From Caproiciproducens sp. CPB-2 (lineage in GTDB: Bacteria; Bacillota; Clostridia; Oscillospirales; Acutalibacteraceae), in contig NZ_CP142860.1 of the NCBI RefSeq assembly GCF_036287215.1, forward strand, positions 2,418,001-2,482,000: a stretch of DNA of 64,000 nt, read 5' to 3'. The position numbers were made by a program, and so were the translations under genes. This document shows positions 1 through 8,303 of this stretch, piece after piece (within the stretch, counting starts at the first letter, position 1; the number at the start of each line of letters is the position of its first letter). Under the pieces are notes generated by a model, which did no database searches, was not told where the DNA came from, and saw only the letters and a list, made by a program, of their open reading frames with translations.

Positions 1-1168
1 GCTTTGCGATATGGGGCGTCGTTTCCTGCGCCTCATCCACGATGACGAACGCGTCGGTCAGCGTCCTTCCCCTCATATAGGTAAAGGTTTTCATATCGAT
101 CGTACCCGCACACTTGAGGTTTTCGATAATCGCGTCGACAGAGGTGTTGTCCTCCATACAGTTTTTTCTGGGCTTGCGGTTGCGGCCGCAGTACATCAGG
201 TTTTCAAAGGCGTCATAGAAGCTGCCCATCCAGGGCCGGAGCTTTTCCTCCTCATTTCCCGGCAAAAATCCGATGTCGTCCCCCGCCGGCACCACCGGGC
301 GGACAAACACGATTTTGCGGTACGCATGCTGCTCGATGACTTTTTCCAGCGCGACGGCGGTGGCGAGAATCGTTTTTCCCGAACCCGCGCCGCCCGTCAG
401 GGAGACAAATTTAACGCTGTCGTCCATCATCAGCTCAAAGGCCATTTTCTGTTCCAGGTTCAGCGGCGTAAGTCCCCACGCGGTCCTGTTTTCGAACTGA
501 AGCGGGACCAGCTTTTCGCCGTCAAACCGGGCGACAACCGAACGCGCCGGGGAATCCTTCGCATGAATCAAAAGAAACTGGTTCGGGAAAAGCCTGAGCT
601 TTTTCGGGCAGGCCAGCCCGGAATCGTAGATTTTGTCAATATTTTCCGAGGAAAGCGCTGCCGTTACATAACCCCGATACAGGTCGTCAAGCGCGATCCG
701 GTCGGTTTCATAATCCTCGGTCTCAATGCCGAAGGCCTGCGCCTTGAGCCTCATGCAGATGTCCTTGGACACAAGGATGGTGGGGATTTCCAAATCCCTT
801 TTTTTGATGCTCAGCGTGGTAAGCAGAATTCTGTTGTCATTTTTTTTCAAATCCAGCTCATCGGTTATTTCCGTCACATGATGATAGCCGTTCATTTCAA
901 TTTTGAGGATGATATTTTTCTCAAGCTCGATTCCGTCCTGGATGCTTTGCTGCGCCTTTCCCTCCACCATTTGGGAAAGCTCCCGCACGGCCTGCCTTGC
1001 CTGACAGCCGCACAGCCCGTCTCTCGATTTCAGAGAATCGATTTCCTCCAGCACAACCATGGGAAGGATGACGTTATTCCCTTTAAAGTTATGGATGCAC
1101 GCGGGGTCGTGCAGCAAAACGTTCGTATCCAGCACATAATTTTTTCTGTTACCGTTTTTTTGTTGCAT
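1..1168 (-). CDS. PIN domain-PhoH family ATPase (YlaK-like), partial
   Basis: The gene runs off the left edge, so only its first 389 codons are present. The N-terminus (residues about 10-140) is a PIN nuclease-like domain with the acidic motif LDTNVLLHDP and a second acidic patch VVLEEIDSLK. The C-terminal part is a PhoH ATPase domain with a P-loop GGAGSGKT near residue 260 and a Walker B-type VDEAQ near residue 375. The start is the ATG at 1166-1168, preceded by GGAGGCATTCTA. PIN-PhoH proteins are thought to be RNA-binding, ATP-driven RNA-unwinding nucleases; the substrate here is unknown. A long open frame on the other strand (11-1171) is only its shadow. Confidence 0.9.
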   Translation of the reverse strand, partial: MQQKNGNRKNYVLDTNVLLHDPACIHNFKGNNVILPMVVLEEIDSLKSRDGLCGCQARQAVRELSQMVEGKAQQSIQDGIELEKNIILKIEMNGYHHVTEITDELDLKKNDNRILLTTLSIKKRDLEIPTILVSKDICMRLKAQAFGIETEDYETDRIALDDLYRGYVTAALSSENIDKIYDSGLACPKKLRLFPNQFLLIHAKDSPARSVVARFDGEKLVPLQFENRTAWGLTPLNLEQKMAFELMMDDSVKFVSLTGGAGSGKTILATAVALEKVIEQHAYRKIVFVRPVVPAGDDIGFLPGNEEEKLRPWMGSFYDAFENLMYCGRNRKPRKNCMEDNTSVDAIIENLKCAGTIDMKTFTYMRGRTLTDAFVIVDEAQETTPHIAK

Positions 1169-1231
1169 TAGAATGCCTCCAAAATAAAATTGATAGGGAG
1201 CGCAGCCTGAGACCTGAAAACGTTTCACTAA

Positions 1232-1270
1232 TAAAAAAACACCACACATCTCTATGTGATGCCGTGGTGC
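1232..1270 (-). terminator. Rho-independent terminator of the small gene at 1325-1546
   Basis: On the minus strand a CACCAC/GTGGTG stem with an inner CACA/TGTG pair is followed by a run of seven T. It lies between the stop of the small gene and the phoH start. Confidence 0.75.
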
Positions 1271-1324
1271 TTTGCTTTTGCCCTGCCGTCAGAGATATTT
1301 TCGGGCAAAAGCGAACGGGCGCCG

Positions 1325-1546
1325 TCATGGATTTGTCTGCAGAGTCCGTAAATCTTTTTCAAATTCCTGAATCTTTTTATTCAGAAAAGCAATTTCGGGA
1401 TAATCCTCCGTTTTTCCGGACTGCAGCTGGACCCTCTTTAAGGTCTTCCACTCATTCAGGATTCTCTGTATGTTTTTCCTGACAAGCGCAGGTTCGTCGA
1501 CCTGTTGTTTTTTTTCATTCCCTATTACATCCAAACGCTCTGTCAT
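1325..1546 (-). CDS. Small hypothetical protein, helical
   Basis: Predicted 73-residue protein starting MTERLDVIGNEKKQQ. I chose the ATG at 1544-1546 because GAGGTGA sits five bases upstream; an in-frame ATG further upstream lacks such a site. The sequence is rich in K, E, L and Q and probably forms one or two helices or a short coiled coil. There is no signal peptide, membrane segment or known motif. It has its own downstream terminator, which supports a real transcription unit. Function unknown. Confidence 0.6.
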   Translation of the reverse strand: MTERLDVIGNEKKQQVDEPALVRKNIQRILNEWKTLKRVQLQSGKTEDYPEIAFLNKKIQEFEKDLRTLQTNP

Positions 1547-1576
1547 TGCTATCACCTCATTCCCTATCATAGGCAA

Positions 1577-1878
1577 AACATGTTCAGATTGCGTTATAAA
1601 CCCATTAAAAAATCAAGATAGCCCTGCCAATGGCTGGAAGCTCCGGAGCTTCACAGATCCAAATTAACATAACTTTGACAGGACGTTCATTTTATCTTAA
1701 CAGAGAACGGGTACAATAAACACATCAAATAAAAGCTGTCACACTGATGGGTATGGACGGAATACCGAACCATAAAAAGGTGGCAGACAAACAGCAATCG
1801 CCCCTTGCGGGGCTTGACATAAATTCTTTTTCATTACCCTCCTCTCTTCTGAACCGCTCCAAATGGGGCGGCTTTTTT
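1577..1878 (+). other. Gene-free stretch with possible small structured RNA ending in a terminator
   Basis: No convincing protein gene is present. A perfect 16-base palindrome (GAAGCTCCGGAGCTTC) lies at 1637-1652. A TACAAT box at 1712-1717 is followed by a nested structure: outer arms CTGTCAC/GTGGCAG (1736-1742 and 1780-1786) around a GGTAT/ATACC hairpin (1750-1766). A CCGCTCC/GGGGCGG hairpin with six T at 1854-1878 is a good plus-strand terminator with no gene before it. A short RNA of about 155 bases is an inference; the -35 box is weak. Confidence 0.35.
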
Positions 1879-1934
1879 AATTCTGACCGTTTTTTCTCCG
1901 GCAGAATCGGCGGACCCTCAAATTTCATTTCAGG

Positions 1935-1986
1935 TTGACGGTAAGCGATAAAAATGCTATAGTGTTTCTATACCCCTATGGGTATA
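1935..1986 (+). promoter_or_regulatory. csoR promoter with CsoR-type operator
   Basis: TTGACG (1935-1940) and TATAGT (1958-1963) are 17 bases apart. The palindrome TATACCCCTATGGGTATA (1969-1986) lies just downstream, around the likely transcription start. This pattern matches the GC-core operators of CsoR repressors and recurs twice before the ATPase gene, implying autoregulation. Confidence 0.85.
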
Positions 1987-2000
1987 AAGGAGGTGGGATT

Positions 2001-2276
2001 ATGCGCAAATGTATGGATTGCGATAATCTGCACAGGCGGCTGAACAAGATCTTGGGGCAAATCAAGGCCATCGACAAAATGGTGGATGAGGACGTCCCCT
2101 GTGAAGAGGTTCTGATCCAGATCAACGCCGCAAAAAGCGCCCTGCATAAGGTGGGGCAGGTCGTTCTGGAGGGCCATCTGAACCATTGCGTACGGGAGGG
2201 CATTGAGCACGGCGACGCGGAAAAGACCATCGCGGATTTCGCCAAGGCGGTGGAGCATTTTTCAAGGATGTCATAG
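2001..2276 (+). CDS. csoR: CsoR-family copper-sensing repressor
   Basis: A 91-residue all-helical DUF156 protein. The Cu(I) ligand set of true CsoR proteins is present: Cys34 (VPCEEVL), His59 and Cys63 (HLNHC). Two extra cysteines (CMDC, residues 4-7) sit at the N-terminus. The ATG at 2001 follows AAGGAGGTGGGATT; the longer upstream frame would run through the operator and is unlikely. In this family apo-protein binds DNA and metal binding releases it. The next gene is a P1B ATPase with matching operators, so it very likely controls metal, probably copper, export. Cognate ligand identity is inferred from the residue pattern only. Confidence 0.9.
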   Translation: MRKCMDCDNLHRRLNKILGQIKAIDKMVDEDVPCEEVLIQINAAKSALHKVGQVVLEGHLNHCVREGIEHGDAEKTIADFAKAVEHFSRMS

Positions 2277-2300
2277 AAGCCATAAAAAAGCAACAAAAAG

Positions 2301-2330
2301 CAGCTGTTTTGTACAAACGGCTGTTTTTTT
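2301..2330 (+). terminator. csoR terminator
   Basis: A nine-pair stem (CAGCTGTTT/AAACGGCTG, one G-T pair) with loop TGTAC is followed by a T run. It separates csoR from the ATPase gene, which has its own promoter. Confidence 0.85.
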
Positions 2331-2331
2331 A

Positions 2332-2383
2332 TTGACAGGCGATACCCCTACGGGTATAATAAACCTATACCCCCATGGGTATA
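2332..2383 (+). promoter_or_regulatory. P1B-ATPase promoter with two CsoR-type operators
   Basis: A consensus promoter: TTGACA (2332-2337), 17-base spacer, TATAAT (2355-2360). Operator 1, ATACCCCTACGGGTAT (2342-2357), fills the spacer and touches the -10 box. Operator 2, TATACCCCCATGGGTATA (2366-2383), covers the start region. Two sites should give tighter repression than at csoR itself. Confidence 0.9.
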
Positions 2384-2398
2384 GAAAGGAGTGTTCAC

Positions 2399-4255
2399 TT
2401 GGCTCTGTTAAAAGATAAGGAAAGACGGGACGTACTTTTCCTCTGCCTTTCCGCCCCCGCGCTGATCATCAGTTTTTTTCATACCGGCAATCTTCCGGTC
2501 GACGCGGCATGGGTGGCAATCCTGTTGTGCGGCGTCCCGATTCTGAAAGGAGCCCTTGTCGGGCTGATTACAAAGTTTGATATCAAAGCGGATGTTTTAG
2601 TGTCCATCGCCCTGATCGCATCCGTCTTGATTGGGGAAATCTTCGCGGCCGGCGAGGTGGCTTTCATTATGGCGATCGGCGGCTATCTGGAGGAACGGAC
2701 CGTAGCCAAAGCCCGCGCGGGAATCGAGAAACTGGTTCATCTGACCCCCGCCTCCGCCCGAGTCATTCGGGACGGAAAGGAAGAGAATATCCCTGCGGAG
2801 CAGGTGAAAATCGGAGATATCCTGCGCGTCCTGGCCGGAGAAACCATTGCCGTGGACGGTACGATTCTGAAAGGACAGACCTCCATCGATCAGTCCGTCA
2901 TGACGGGCGAATCCCTGCCGGTAGACAAGGGCGAGGGCGACGAGGTGTTCAGCGGGACGGTCAATCAGTTCGGCACCTTTGACATGACGGCGCGGAAGGT
3001 CGGAGAGGACAGCTCCCTGCAGCGCATGATCCGTCTGGTAGAATCCGCCGACGCCGGAAAAACAAAAATTGTCGGAATCGCAGACCGCTGGGCCACCTGG
3101 ATCGTCGTGACCGCACTGCTGGCGGCTGTCATCACCTGGTTTGCCACCGGAGAGATCATCCGTTCCGTCACCATTCTGGTAGTGTTCTGCCCCTGTGCGC
3201 TGGTACTCGCCACCCCTACCGCGATCATGGCCGGAATCGGAAATGTGACGAAGTTCGGCATCCTTGTCCGGGAGGGGGACGCTCTGGAACGGCTGTCGCA
3301 GGTGCAGCGGATCGCCTTCGATAAAACCGGAACCCTGACCTACGGTAAGCCGGCGGTTACACAGATACATAGCATCGATCCCGCGCTGAATGATACGGCG
3401 CTTCTGGAACTGGCGGCCGCCGCGGAGCTGCGCTCGGAGCACCCGCTCGGCAGGGCAATCGTCGCGGACTACCTGCACAAGCACGGAACCCCTCCGGAAC
3501 AGCCGGAGGAATTCAAAATGCTGGCCGGGCGCGGCGTAGTCATCCGTTACGCCGGGCAGGACATTCTTGCGGGAAACGAAGCGCTGATGGCGGAACACCG
3601 GATCATTCTTCCAGATGAGCTTCTGCGGGCGGAGGAAAAGGCAAAGTCGGACGGCTGTACCGTAATTTCCCTTGCGCGAAACGGAAACGCCGTTGGTATG
3701 ATCGCCCTCTCCGATACCCTTCGTTCTGACGCCGCCCGGACGGTAGAGGCCATTCACCGGACCGGGGTCCAAACCGTTCTGCTGACCGGAGACGCAAAAC
3801 CCGCTGCATTTCATATCGCCCAGGCCGCGGACATTCAGGATGTACGGGCGGATTGCCTGCCGGAGAAGAAGCTGCAGGAGATCCATGCGTATCAGGAAAA
3901 GGGCGAGCTGGTCTGCATGGTGGGAGACGGTATCAACGACGCCCCGGCGCTGAAAACCGCCCACGTGGGGATCGCCATGGGCGGCATTGGCAGCGACATT
4001 GCCATTGACGCGGCGGATATCGTGCTGGTCGGCGACGATATCAAGGAAATTCCTCACCTTTTACAGCTTGCGAAAAAGACAATGCAGACGATCAAAGTAA
4101 ATCTCACTGCCTCCATGATGCTGAATTTCATTGCGATTGCCCTTGCCATCACCGGCATTCTGAATCCGGTGGTCGGCGCCCTGGTTCACAATGTCGGGTC
4201 AGTCGCCGTTATTATCAATTCTTCCCTGCTTTTAAAATGGAGAAAAGCGGAATAA
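2399..4255 (+). CDS. Heavy-metal P1B-type ATPase, probable Cu(I) exporter
   Basis: About 618 residues; ATP-driven export of a soft metal across the cytoplasmic membrane. Visible motifs: CPC metal-binding motif in a membrane helix (about 264-266), phosphorylation motif DKTGT (about 308), SEHPLG nucleotide-binding motif (about 346) and GDGINDAP (about 508). There is no N-terminal heavy-metal-associated domain. The last helix carries HNVGS where Zn/Cd pumps of the ZntA type usually have HDGGT. I chose TTG at 2399 because GAAAGGAG lies eight bases upstream; an in-frame ATG at 2375 sits inside operator 2 and has no ribosome site. CsoR control points to copper, but another soft metal is possible. 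Confidence 0.88.
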   Translation: MALLKDKERRDVLFLCLSAPALIISFFHTGNLPVDAAWVAILLCGVPILKGALVGLITKFDIKADVLVSIALIASVLIGEIFAAGEVAFIMAIGGYLEERTVAKARAGIEKLVHLTPASARVIRDGKEENIPAEQVKIGDILRVLAGETIAVDGTILKGQTSIDQSVMTGESLPVDKGEGDEVFSGTVNQFGTFDMTARKVGEDSSLQRMIRLVESADAGKTKIVGIADRWATWIVVTALLAAVITWFATGEIIRSVTILVVFCPCALVLATPTAIMAGIGNVTKFGILVREGDALERLSQVQRIAFDKTGTLTYGKPAVTQIHSIDPALNDTALLELAAAAELRSEHPLGRAIVADYLHKHGTPPEQPEEFKMLAGRGVVIRYAGQDILAGNEALMAEHRIILPDELLRAEEKAKSDGCTVISLARNGNAVGMIALSDTLRSDAARTVEAIHRTGVQTVLLTGDAKPAAFHIAQAADIQDVRADCLPEKKLQEIHAYQEKGELVCMVGDGINDAPALKTAHVGIAMGGIGSDIAIDAADIVLVGDDIKEIPHLLQLAKKTMQTIKVNLTASMMLNFIAIALAITGILNPVVGALVHNVGSVAVIINSSLLLKWRKAE

Positions 4256-4315
4256 AGAGCCAACCTCCGCTTTGAACACTTCGGGTAGAATGCTAAATAT
4301 ATTTTCAAAACTTCA

Positions 4316-4350
4316 AGCCCTCTCAGCCGACAAAGGCCGAGAGGGCTTTC
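4316..4350 (+). terminator. Terminator after the P1B ATPase gene
   Basis: Stem AGCCCTCTC/GAGAGGGCT with an inner GCC/GGC pair, followed by TTTCTT. It stands between convergent genes and could work in both directions. Confidence 0.8.
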
Positions 4351-4427
4351 TTACATGCGAATTTTTCCTGTCCTGAGTCTCAAAAACGCATCGGATTCAC
4401 CGCTTACAAATACAAGCAGCCGGAAAT

Positions 4428-5636
4428 TCAAGATATCCTTTTATGCACGGGGGGACTGATACTGTGGCGTTGATTTTGGGCCGCAGGCTCCGGCGCTCCC
4501 GGTTCCGACCAAACCATTGCCGAGATAAAGGTGGTGCACGGAATGGTCAGAAGCATGCCGAGGCTGCCGACTAAGGACTGCAGGAACTCAACAATGATTT
4601 CCTCCTGATTCACAAGCTGCATAATCGGATAATCGGAAGCGGCATAAATGACGAGAGTGACCAGGCTGCTTCCGACGTAAGCCAGGATCAGCGTATTCAT
4701 CATGGTCCCCATGATGTCCCGCCCGATGGTCAGGCCCGATTTTATCAGGATATACCGCGAAATGCGGCTGCCTCTGTTTGATTTTATTTCCACCAGCGAA
4801 GAGGCAATGGACATCGCCACATCCATGGTGGCGCCAAGCGCCCCGATGGTGACCATGGCGAAAACGACCGCCTGAAGATTGAGCGGCTGGTTCGCAAACA
4901 GCTCCATCAGCCGGGAAGACTGATCGTTGTAAAAGCCGGTCAGCTTCATGGTATGGTTGAACACCAAATAAATGCTTCCGGAGAAAACGACTCCTCCGAT
5001 GCAGCCCAGCGCTGCGGCCAGGCTTTTCCGGTTCATTCCGCCCGTCAGCAGGAACGTCACACAAATGACATACACGCTGACCAGCACCGTACAGAGGTAG
5101 ATATTGAACCCCGCAAGAATCATCGGAAGAAAAACATAAAAGACGGACAGGCAGGTCAAAATCAAAGCAATGACGGTATGCACTCCCTTTTTTCCGCCGA
5201 AAATCAGGATCAGCGCCGCCAGAATAACGGACAAAAGGATGATCTGGTCTATTCTCTCATAGTTTTCGAACACCCATTCCGTACTCTGGTCCTGCGTCAA
5301 TTTTCCCAGGACCACTTTGTCGTTTTGACTGACCGCGGGGGGCATTGTCGGATTATCGATATAGGAATATTGGGTAGCCTGTACCATTTGACCCTTGTTT
5401 TGTCCGCTTGTGATTTTTGCAGTAAACGTCACGATTTTTCTTGTGGAATCGCTTTGATCCGGCTGGGTGCTGTTTACGGCCGTGACCTGAGCAAAGACCT
5501 GATCGTCCAATTCCGAATCCCTGCTCTGAACGATAATGCTGAGTTTATGCTGCTCCGCGATGCGGTTGCCTCCGTAAAGAAACAAAATGGATAAAATCAA
5601 AACAAAAAGATAAGCGGTCCTGTTCTGCCTGTACAT
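4428..5636 (-). CDS. YibE/F-family membrane protein
   Basis: About 402 residues. One N-terminal membrane anchor (LFVLILSILFLYGG) is followed by an extracytoplasmic stretch of roughly 100 residues with a beta-rich look, then a large hydrophobic region with several membrane segments. The conserved core near ALGATMDVAMSIASSLVE and IGRDIMGTMMNTLILAY is typical of the YibE/F family, whose function is not settled. ATG at 5634-5636 was chosen because GAAGGTG lies six bases upstream; longer starts have no ribosome site. It stands alone between convergent and co-directional genes, so context gives no hint of role. Confidence 0.85.
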   Translation of the reverse strand: MYRQNRTAYLFVLILSILFLYGGNRIAEQHKLSIIVQSRDSELDDQVFAQVTAVNSTQPDQSDSTRKIVTFTAKITSGQNKGQMVQATQYSYIDNPTMPPAVSQNDKVVLGKLTQDQSTEWVFENYERIDQIILLSVILAALILIFGGKKGVHTVIALILTCLSVFYVFLPMILAGFNIYLCTVLVSVYVICVTFLLTGGMNRKSLAAALGCIGGVVFSGSIYLVFNHTMKLTGFYNDQSSRLMELFANQPLNLQAVVFAMVTIGALGATMDVAMSIASSLVEIKSNRGSRISRYILIKSGLTIGRDIMGTMMNTLILAYVGSSLVTLVIYAASDYPIMQLVNQEEIIVEFLQSLVGSLGMLLTIPCTTFISAMVWSEPGAPEPAAQNQRHSISPPVHKRIS

Positions 5637-5741
5637 CTTCATCACCTTCGTTATCAATTTGTATGACCACGAGGCAACGATTATGTAACTGATTTTACAC
5701 GGCATTCGTCAGACGCTTTTTTATCAATACAATAAAATTTT

Positions 5742-6470
5742 TCAGCGGTCCATGAAATTTTTCAGATACTCCGAAACGGACCGGTTCATCTCCAGTGAAA
5801 AATCGGACATATATTTTCTTTTGCAGAAGGCCTCTATACTCTCCCGCGAGCCATTCTCACCGTACATACGGAGCAGTTCTTCCGGCTGCATTTCCCTGTA
5901 CGAATCCGTGTGGACAATATGCTCCTTTTCAAAGCGCCCGGGTTTTCCCCTTTCCTTTTGCTGCTGAGTGGGATATCCGTAGACCACCATGACAGCCGGG
6001 AGGGTATATTCGGGCAAAGAGAGAAGCTCCCGGACCTTTTCACAGTTTTCCAGAATATCCCCGATATAGCAGGAGCCAAGCCCCAGCGAATGAGCCGCCG
6101 TTACGGAATTCTGCGCGGCGATCAGGGCGTCGGAGCAGGCGAGCAGCAGGTCCCCGGGTCCGGGCTTGCGGGGGGACAAGCCCGCGGCGCTGAACATTTT
6201 ATACCACCTGTCATAATCTGCCGCGAAAATTAGAACGACCGGGGCTTTGGCAATAAACGGCTGATGATCGCAAAGGACGGATAACTGCTCCTTACTCTTG
6301 CCGTCCGTCACATCGATGATCGTGTACAGCATCATGTTTCCGGCCGTAGGCGCCTCAAACGCCGAGGCGATGATTTCGTCTTTGACGTCCTTGGGAATTT
6401 CACGGTTCTCAAAAACCCGCACAGATTTTCTTTCCCGCAGCTGTTTTAAAACTTCATTTTCCAATCTCAT
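5742..6470 (-). CDS. Nitroreductase-family flavoprotein (FMN oxidoreductase)
   Basis: A 242-residue protein with the NfsA/FRP-like layout: N-terminal RKSVRVFENREIP (phosphate/FMN contact), SAFEAPTAGNMM, and the mid region GLGSCYIGDI followed by LPAVMVVYGYP. Such enzymes reduce nitro or quinone-type compounds with NAD(P)H; the natural substrate cannot be read from sequence. Start ATG at 6468-6470 is preceded by AGGAGGAAA. An extended -10 box (TGCTATAAT on the minus strand, near 6494-6503) lies upstream, next to the large hairpin at 6509-6556. Confidence 0.85.
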   Translation of the reverse strand: MRLENEVLKQLRERKSVRVFENREIPKDVKDEIIASAFEAPTAGNMMLYTIIDVTDGKSKEQLSVLCDHQPFIAKAPVVLIFAADYDRWYKMFSAAGLSPRKPGPGDLLLACSDALIAAQNSVTAAHSLGLGSCYIGDILENCEKVRELLSLPEYTLPAVMVVYGYPTQQQKERGKPGRFEKEHIVHTDSYREMQPEELLRMYGENGSRESIEAFCKRKYMSDFSLEMNRSVSEYLKNFMDR

Positions 6471-6508
6471 TTTCCTCCTGACAGCTTTTTGTGCTTATTA
6501 TAGCACAC

Positions 6509-6556
6509 TTTCATCAATGAAGGGGCCGTTTTGCAACGGCCCCTTCATTGATGAAA
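6509..6556 (-). terminator. 22-base-pair perfect hairpin, terminator of the ABC transporter operon
   Basis: Arms at 6509-6530 and 6535-6556 are perfectly complementary around the loop TTGC. It begins 11 bases after the stop of the ABC gene at 6567. The minus-strand side lacks a long T run, so it may act as a bidirectional barrier and also mark the upstream edge of the nitroreductase promoter. Confidence 0.65.
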
Positions 6557-6566
6557 AAATTTTTTG

Positions 6567-8303
6567 CTATTTTAGAGTCCACTCCGCGCTTTGCCGCTGC
6601 AGCTGAACCATCCGGGGATAAAGCTTTCCGCGCTTCATCAGCTCCTCCGGCTTTCCCTGTTCGGCCACGACGCCGTTGTCCAGCGCGACCAGATGGTCCG
6701 CGCCCGCGACGGTCCGCATCCTGTGTGCGATAATCAGCACGGTTTTGTCCTTGACCAGACGTGAAATCGCGGTCTGGATCTGGGTTTCGTTTTCCACGTC
6801 AAGGGAGGCGGTCGCCTCGTCCAGCAGGATGACCGGCGCGTCCTTCAACAGCGCGCGCGCAATGGAGATGCGCTGGCGTTCCCCGCCGGAAAGGGTGGAG
6901 CCGTTTTCCCCGATTACGGTATGGTACCCGTCGGGGAAGCGGCGGATAAACTCGTCGCAGTTGGCGGCTCTGGCCGCGGCGTACACCTCCTGATCCGTCG
7001 CGCCCTTCCGCCCCAGACGGATATTGTTGAGGATCGTATCGTTGAACAGCACCACATCCTGAAAGACGATGGCAAAGCTTTTCAGAAGCGTTTCCGGCTC
7101 CACCGCGGTCACATCGATGCCGCCGACCGTTATTTTCCCGCGGTCCGCGTCCCAGAACCGGGCCGCCAGCTTGGCAGCCGTGCTCTTTCCGCCGCCCGAA
7201 GGGCCGATCAGGGCCGTAACCTCCCCCTGCTTCGCCGTAAACGATACGTCGTCAAGAACCGTTTCGCCGTCGTTGTAGGAAAATCCGACATGATCGAACA
7301 CGATATCGTACCCATCGGGGTCGTACCGGCTGCTTCCGGCCTGAACCGGATGATTTTCCAGCTCCTTCATGCGCCGTATCTGGATCTGCGCATTGAATAT
7401 TTCAGCCAGATGCATCAGGCAGACGGACAGGGGATCATACAGACGGGAAACCGTCATTAAAAAGATCAGGTAAGTCAGAAAATCGGTCCGTCCCTGCGAA
7501 AGCAGGTTGGCCCCCACTAAAATAGTGATGGCGAATCCAAGCCGCAGAATCAGCTGGGAGGAAGAAACAAAAACACCCGTTATCAGCTCCGAACGGATGG
7601 ACGCCGAAATGACCCTGTCCAGTTTCCGGTCAAGCGCCGAAAGGTATTCCTCTTCCCGCCCGCACGCGCGGATATCGCGGACAGTCTCCAGACATTCCTG
7701 CACGCCGTCGGCGGCGGCCAGCTTGATGTCGACTTTCCTGGTCCCCCATTTATTCTGAATCCTTTTGCTGCCGACGGTTACGGCCAGCGCCGCGGGAAGG
7801 ACGATCAGAGTAGCCAGCGCCATCCGCCAGTCCATGACGAACAGCCCGATTCCCACCAGCGCAATGGAAATAACGGACCCGAACAGCTGGGGAACCGCGT
7901 GGGAAAAGGTGTGCTCCAGCTCCGTACAGTCGCCCATCAGCGTGATGGTAAGCGCGCTCAGGTCGCGCTGTCCGAAAAAGGAGAGCGGCAGCATCCGCAG
8001 CTTTTCCGCAAGCGTCACCCGGCGGTTCGCGCTTTCCTCGTATGCGGAAACATAGGTGTTGCAGTACTGAATGTAATGCAGAATAAAAATAACAACCAGA
8101 AGCCCCACGGCAATCGCCGTGTATTTCCAGACCTTCCCGGTATCGGAAGAGCCGCCGAAGAGCGGTTTCAGGAGCTCCTGCAGGGTCAGGATCAGCAGGC
8201 CGACCGGCAGCATCAGGCTGATATCGGCCGCGGCGCTGGCGGCGATCCCCTTTTTCAGGTCTTTGGCGCCCTGCTCGCTCAGGGCAAATATCTTACGAAA
8301 CAT
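6567..8303 (-). CDS. ABC transporter half-subunit (permease fused to ATPase), second of a pair
   Basis: 578 residues: an N-terminal six-helix transmembrane domain (residues about 20-310) and a C-terminal ATPase domain with Walker A GPSGGGKST, signature LSGGERQ, Walker B VILLDEAT and the switch histidine IIAHR. The start at 8303 (AAGGAGG, then six bases) lies inside the end of the previous gene with an 11-base overlap, so translation is probably coupled and the two products form a heterodimer. Pairs of such half-transporters next to an AraC regulator resemble YbtPQ/IrtAB siderophore-linked transporters. The metal-siderophore role is inferred from context. Confidence 0.85.
   Translation of the reverse strand: MFRKIFALSEQGAKDLKKGIAASAAADISLMLPVGLLILTLQELLKPLFGGSSDTGKVWKYTAIAVGLLVVIFILHYIQYCNTYVSAYEESANRRVTLAEKLRMLPLSFFGQRDLSALTITLMGDCTELEHTFSHAVPQLFGSVISIALVGIGLFVMDWRMALATLIVLPAALAVTVGSKRIQNKWGTRKVDIKLAAADGVQECLETVRDIRACGREEEYLSALDRKLDRVISASIRSELITGVFVSSSQLILRLGFAITILVGANLLSQGRTDFLTYLIFLMTVSRLYDPLSVCLMHLAEIFNAQIQIRRMKELENHPVQAGSSRYDPDGYDIVFDHVGFSYNDGETVLDDVSFTAKQGEVTALIGPSGGGKSTAAKLAARFWDADRGKITVGGIDVTAVEPETLLKSFAIVFQDVVLFNDTILNNIRLGRKGATDQEVYAAARAANCDEFIRRFPDGYHTVIGENGSTLSGGERQRISIARALLKDAPVILLDEATASLDVENETQIQTAISRLVKDKTVLIIAHRMRTVAGADHLVALDNGVVAEQGKPEELMKRGKLYPRMVQLQRQSAEWTLK

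Noticed and set aside
11..1171. 386-codon open frame on the plus strand
   Set aside because: Exact antisense shadow of the PhoH gene; its product has no recognisable motif while the minus-strand frame has PIN and PhoH motifs and a good ribosome site.
1736..1786. Hammerhead ribozyme
   Set aside because: CTGATG, a hairpin and GAA are in order, but A9 and the A after GAA, and a clear third stem with a UH cleavage site, are missing.
1747..1938. 63-codon frame on the plus strand
   Set aside because: It crosses a terminator hairpin, has no ribosome site and ends next to the csoR promoter.
2597..4057. 486-codon frame antisense to the P1B ATPase
   Set aside because: Shadow frame caused by codon bias; no ribosome site and no family features.
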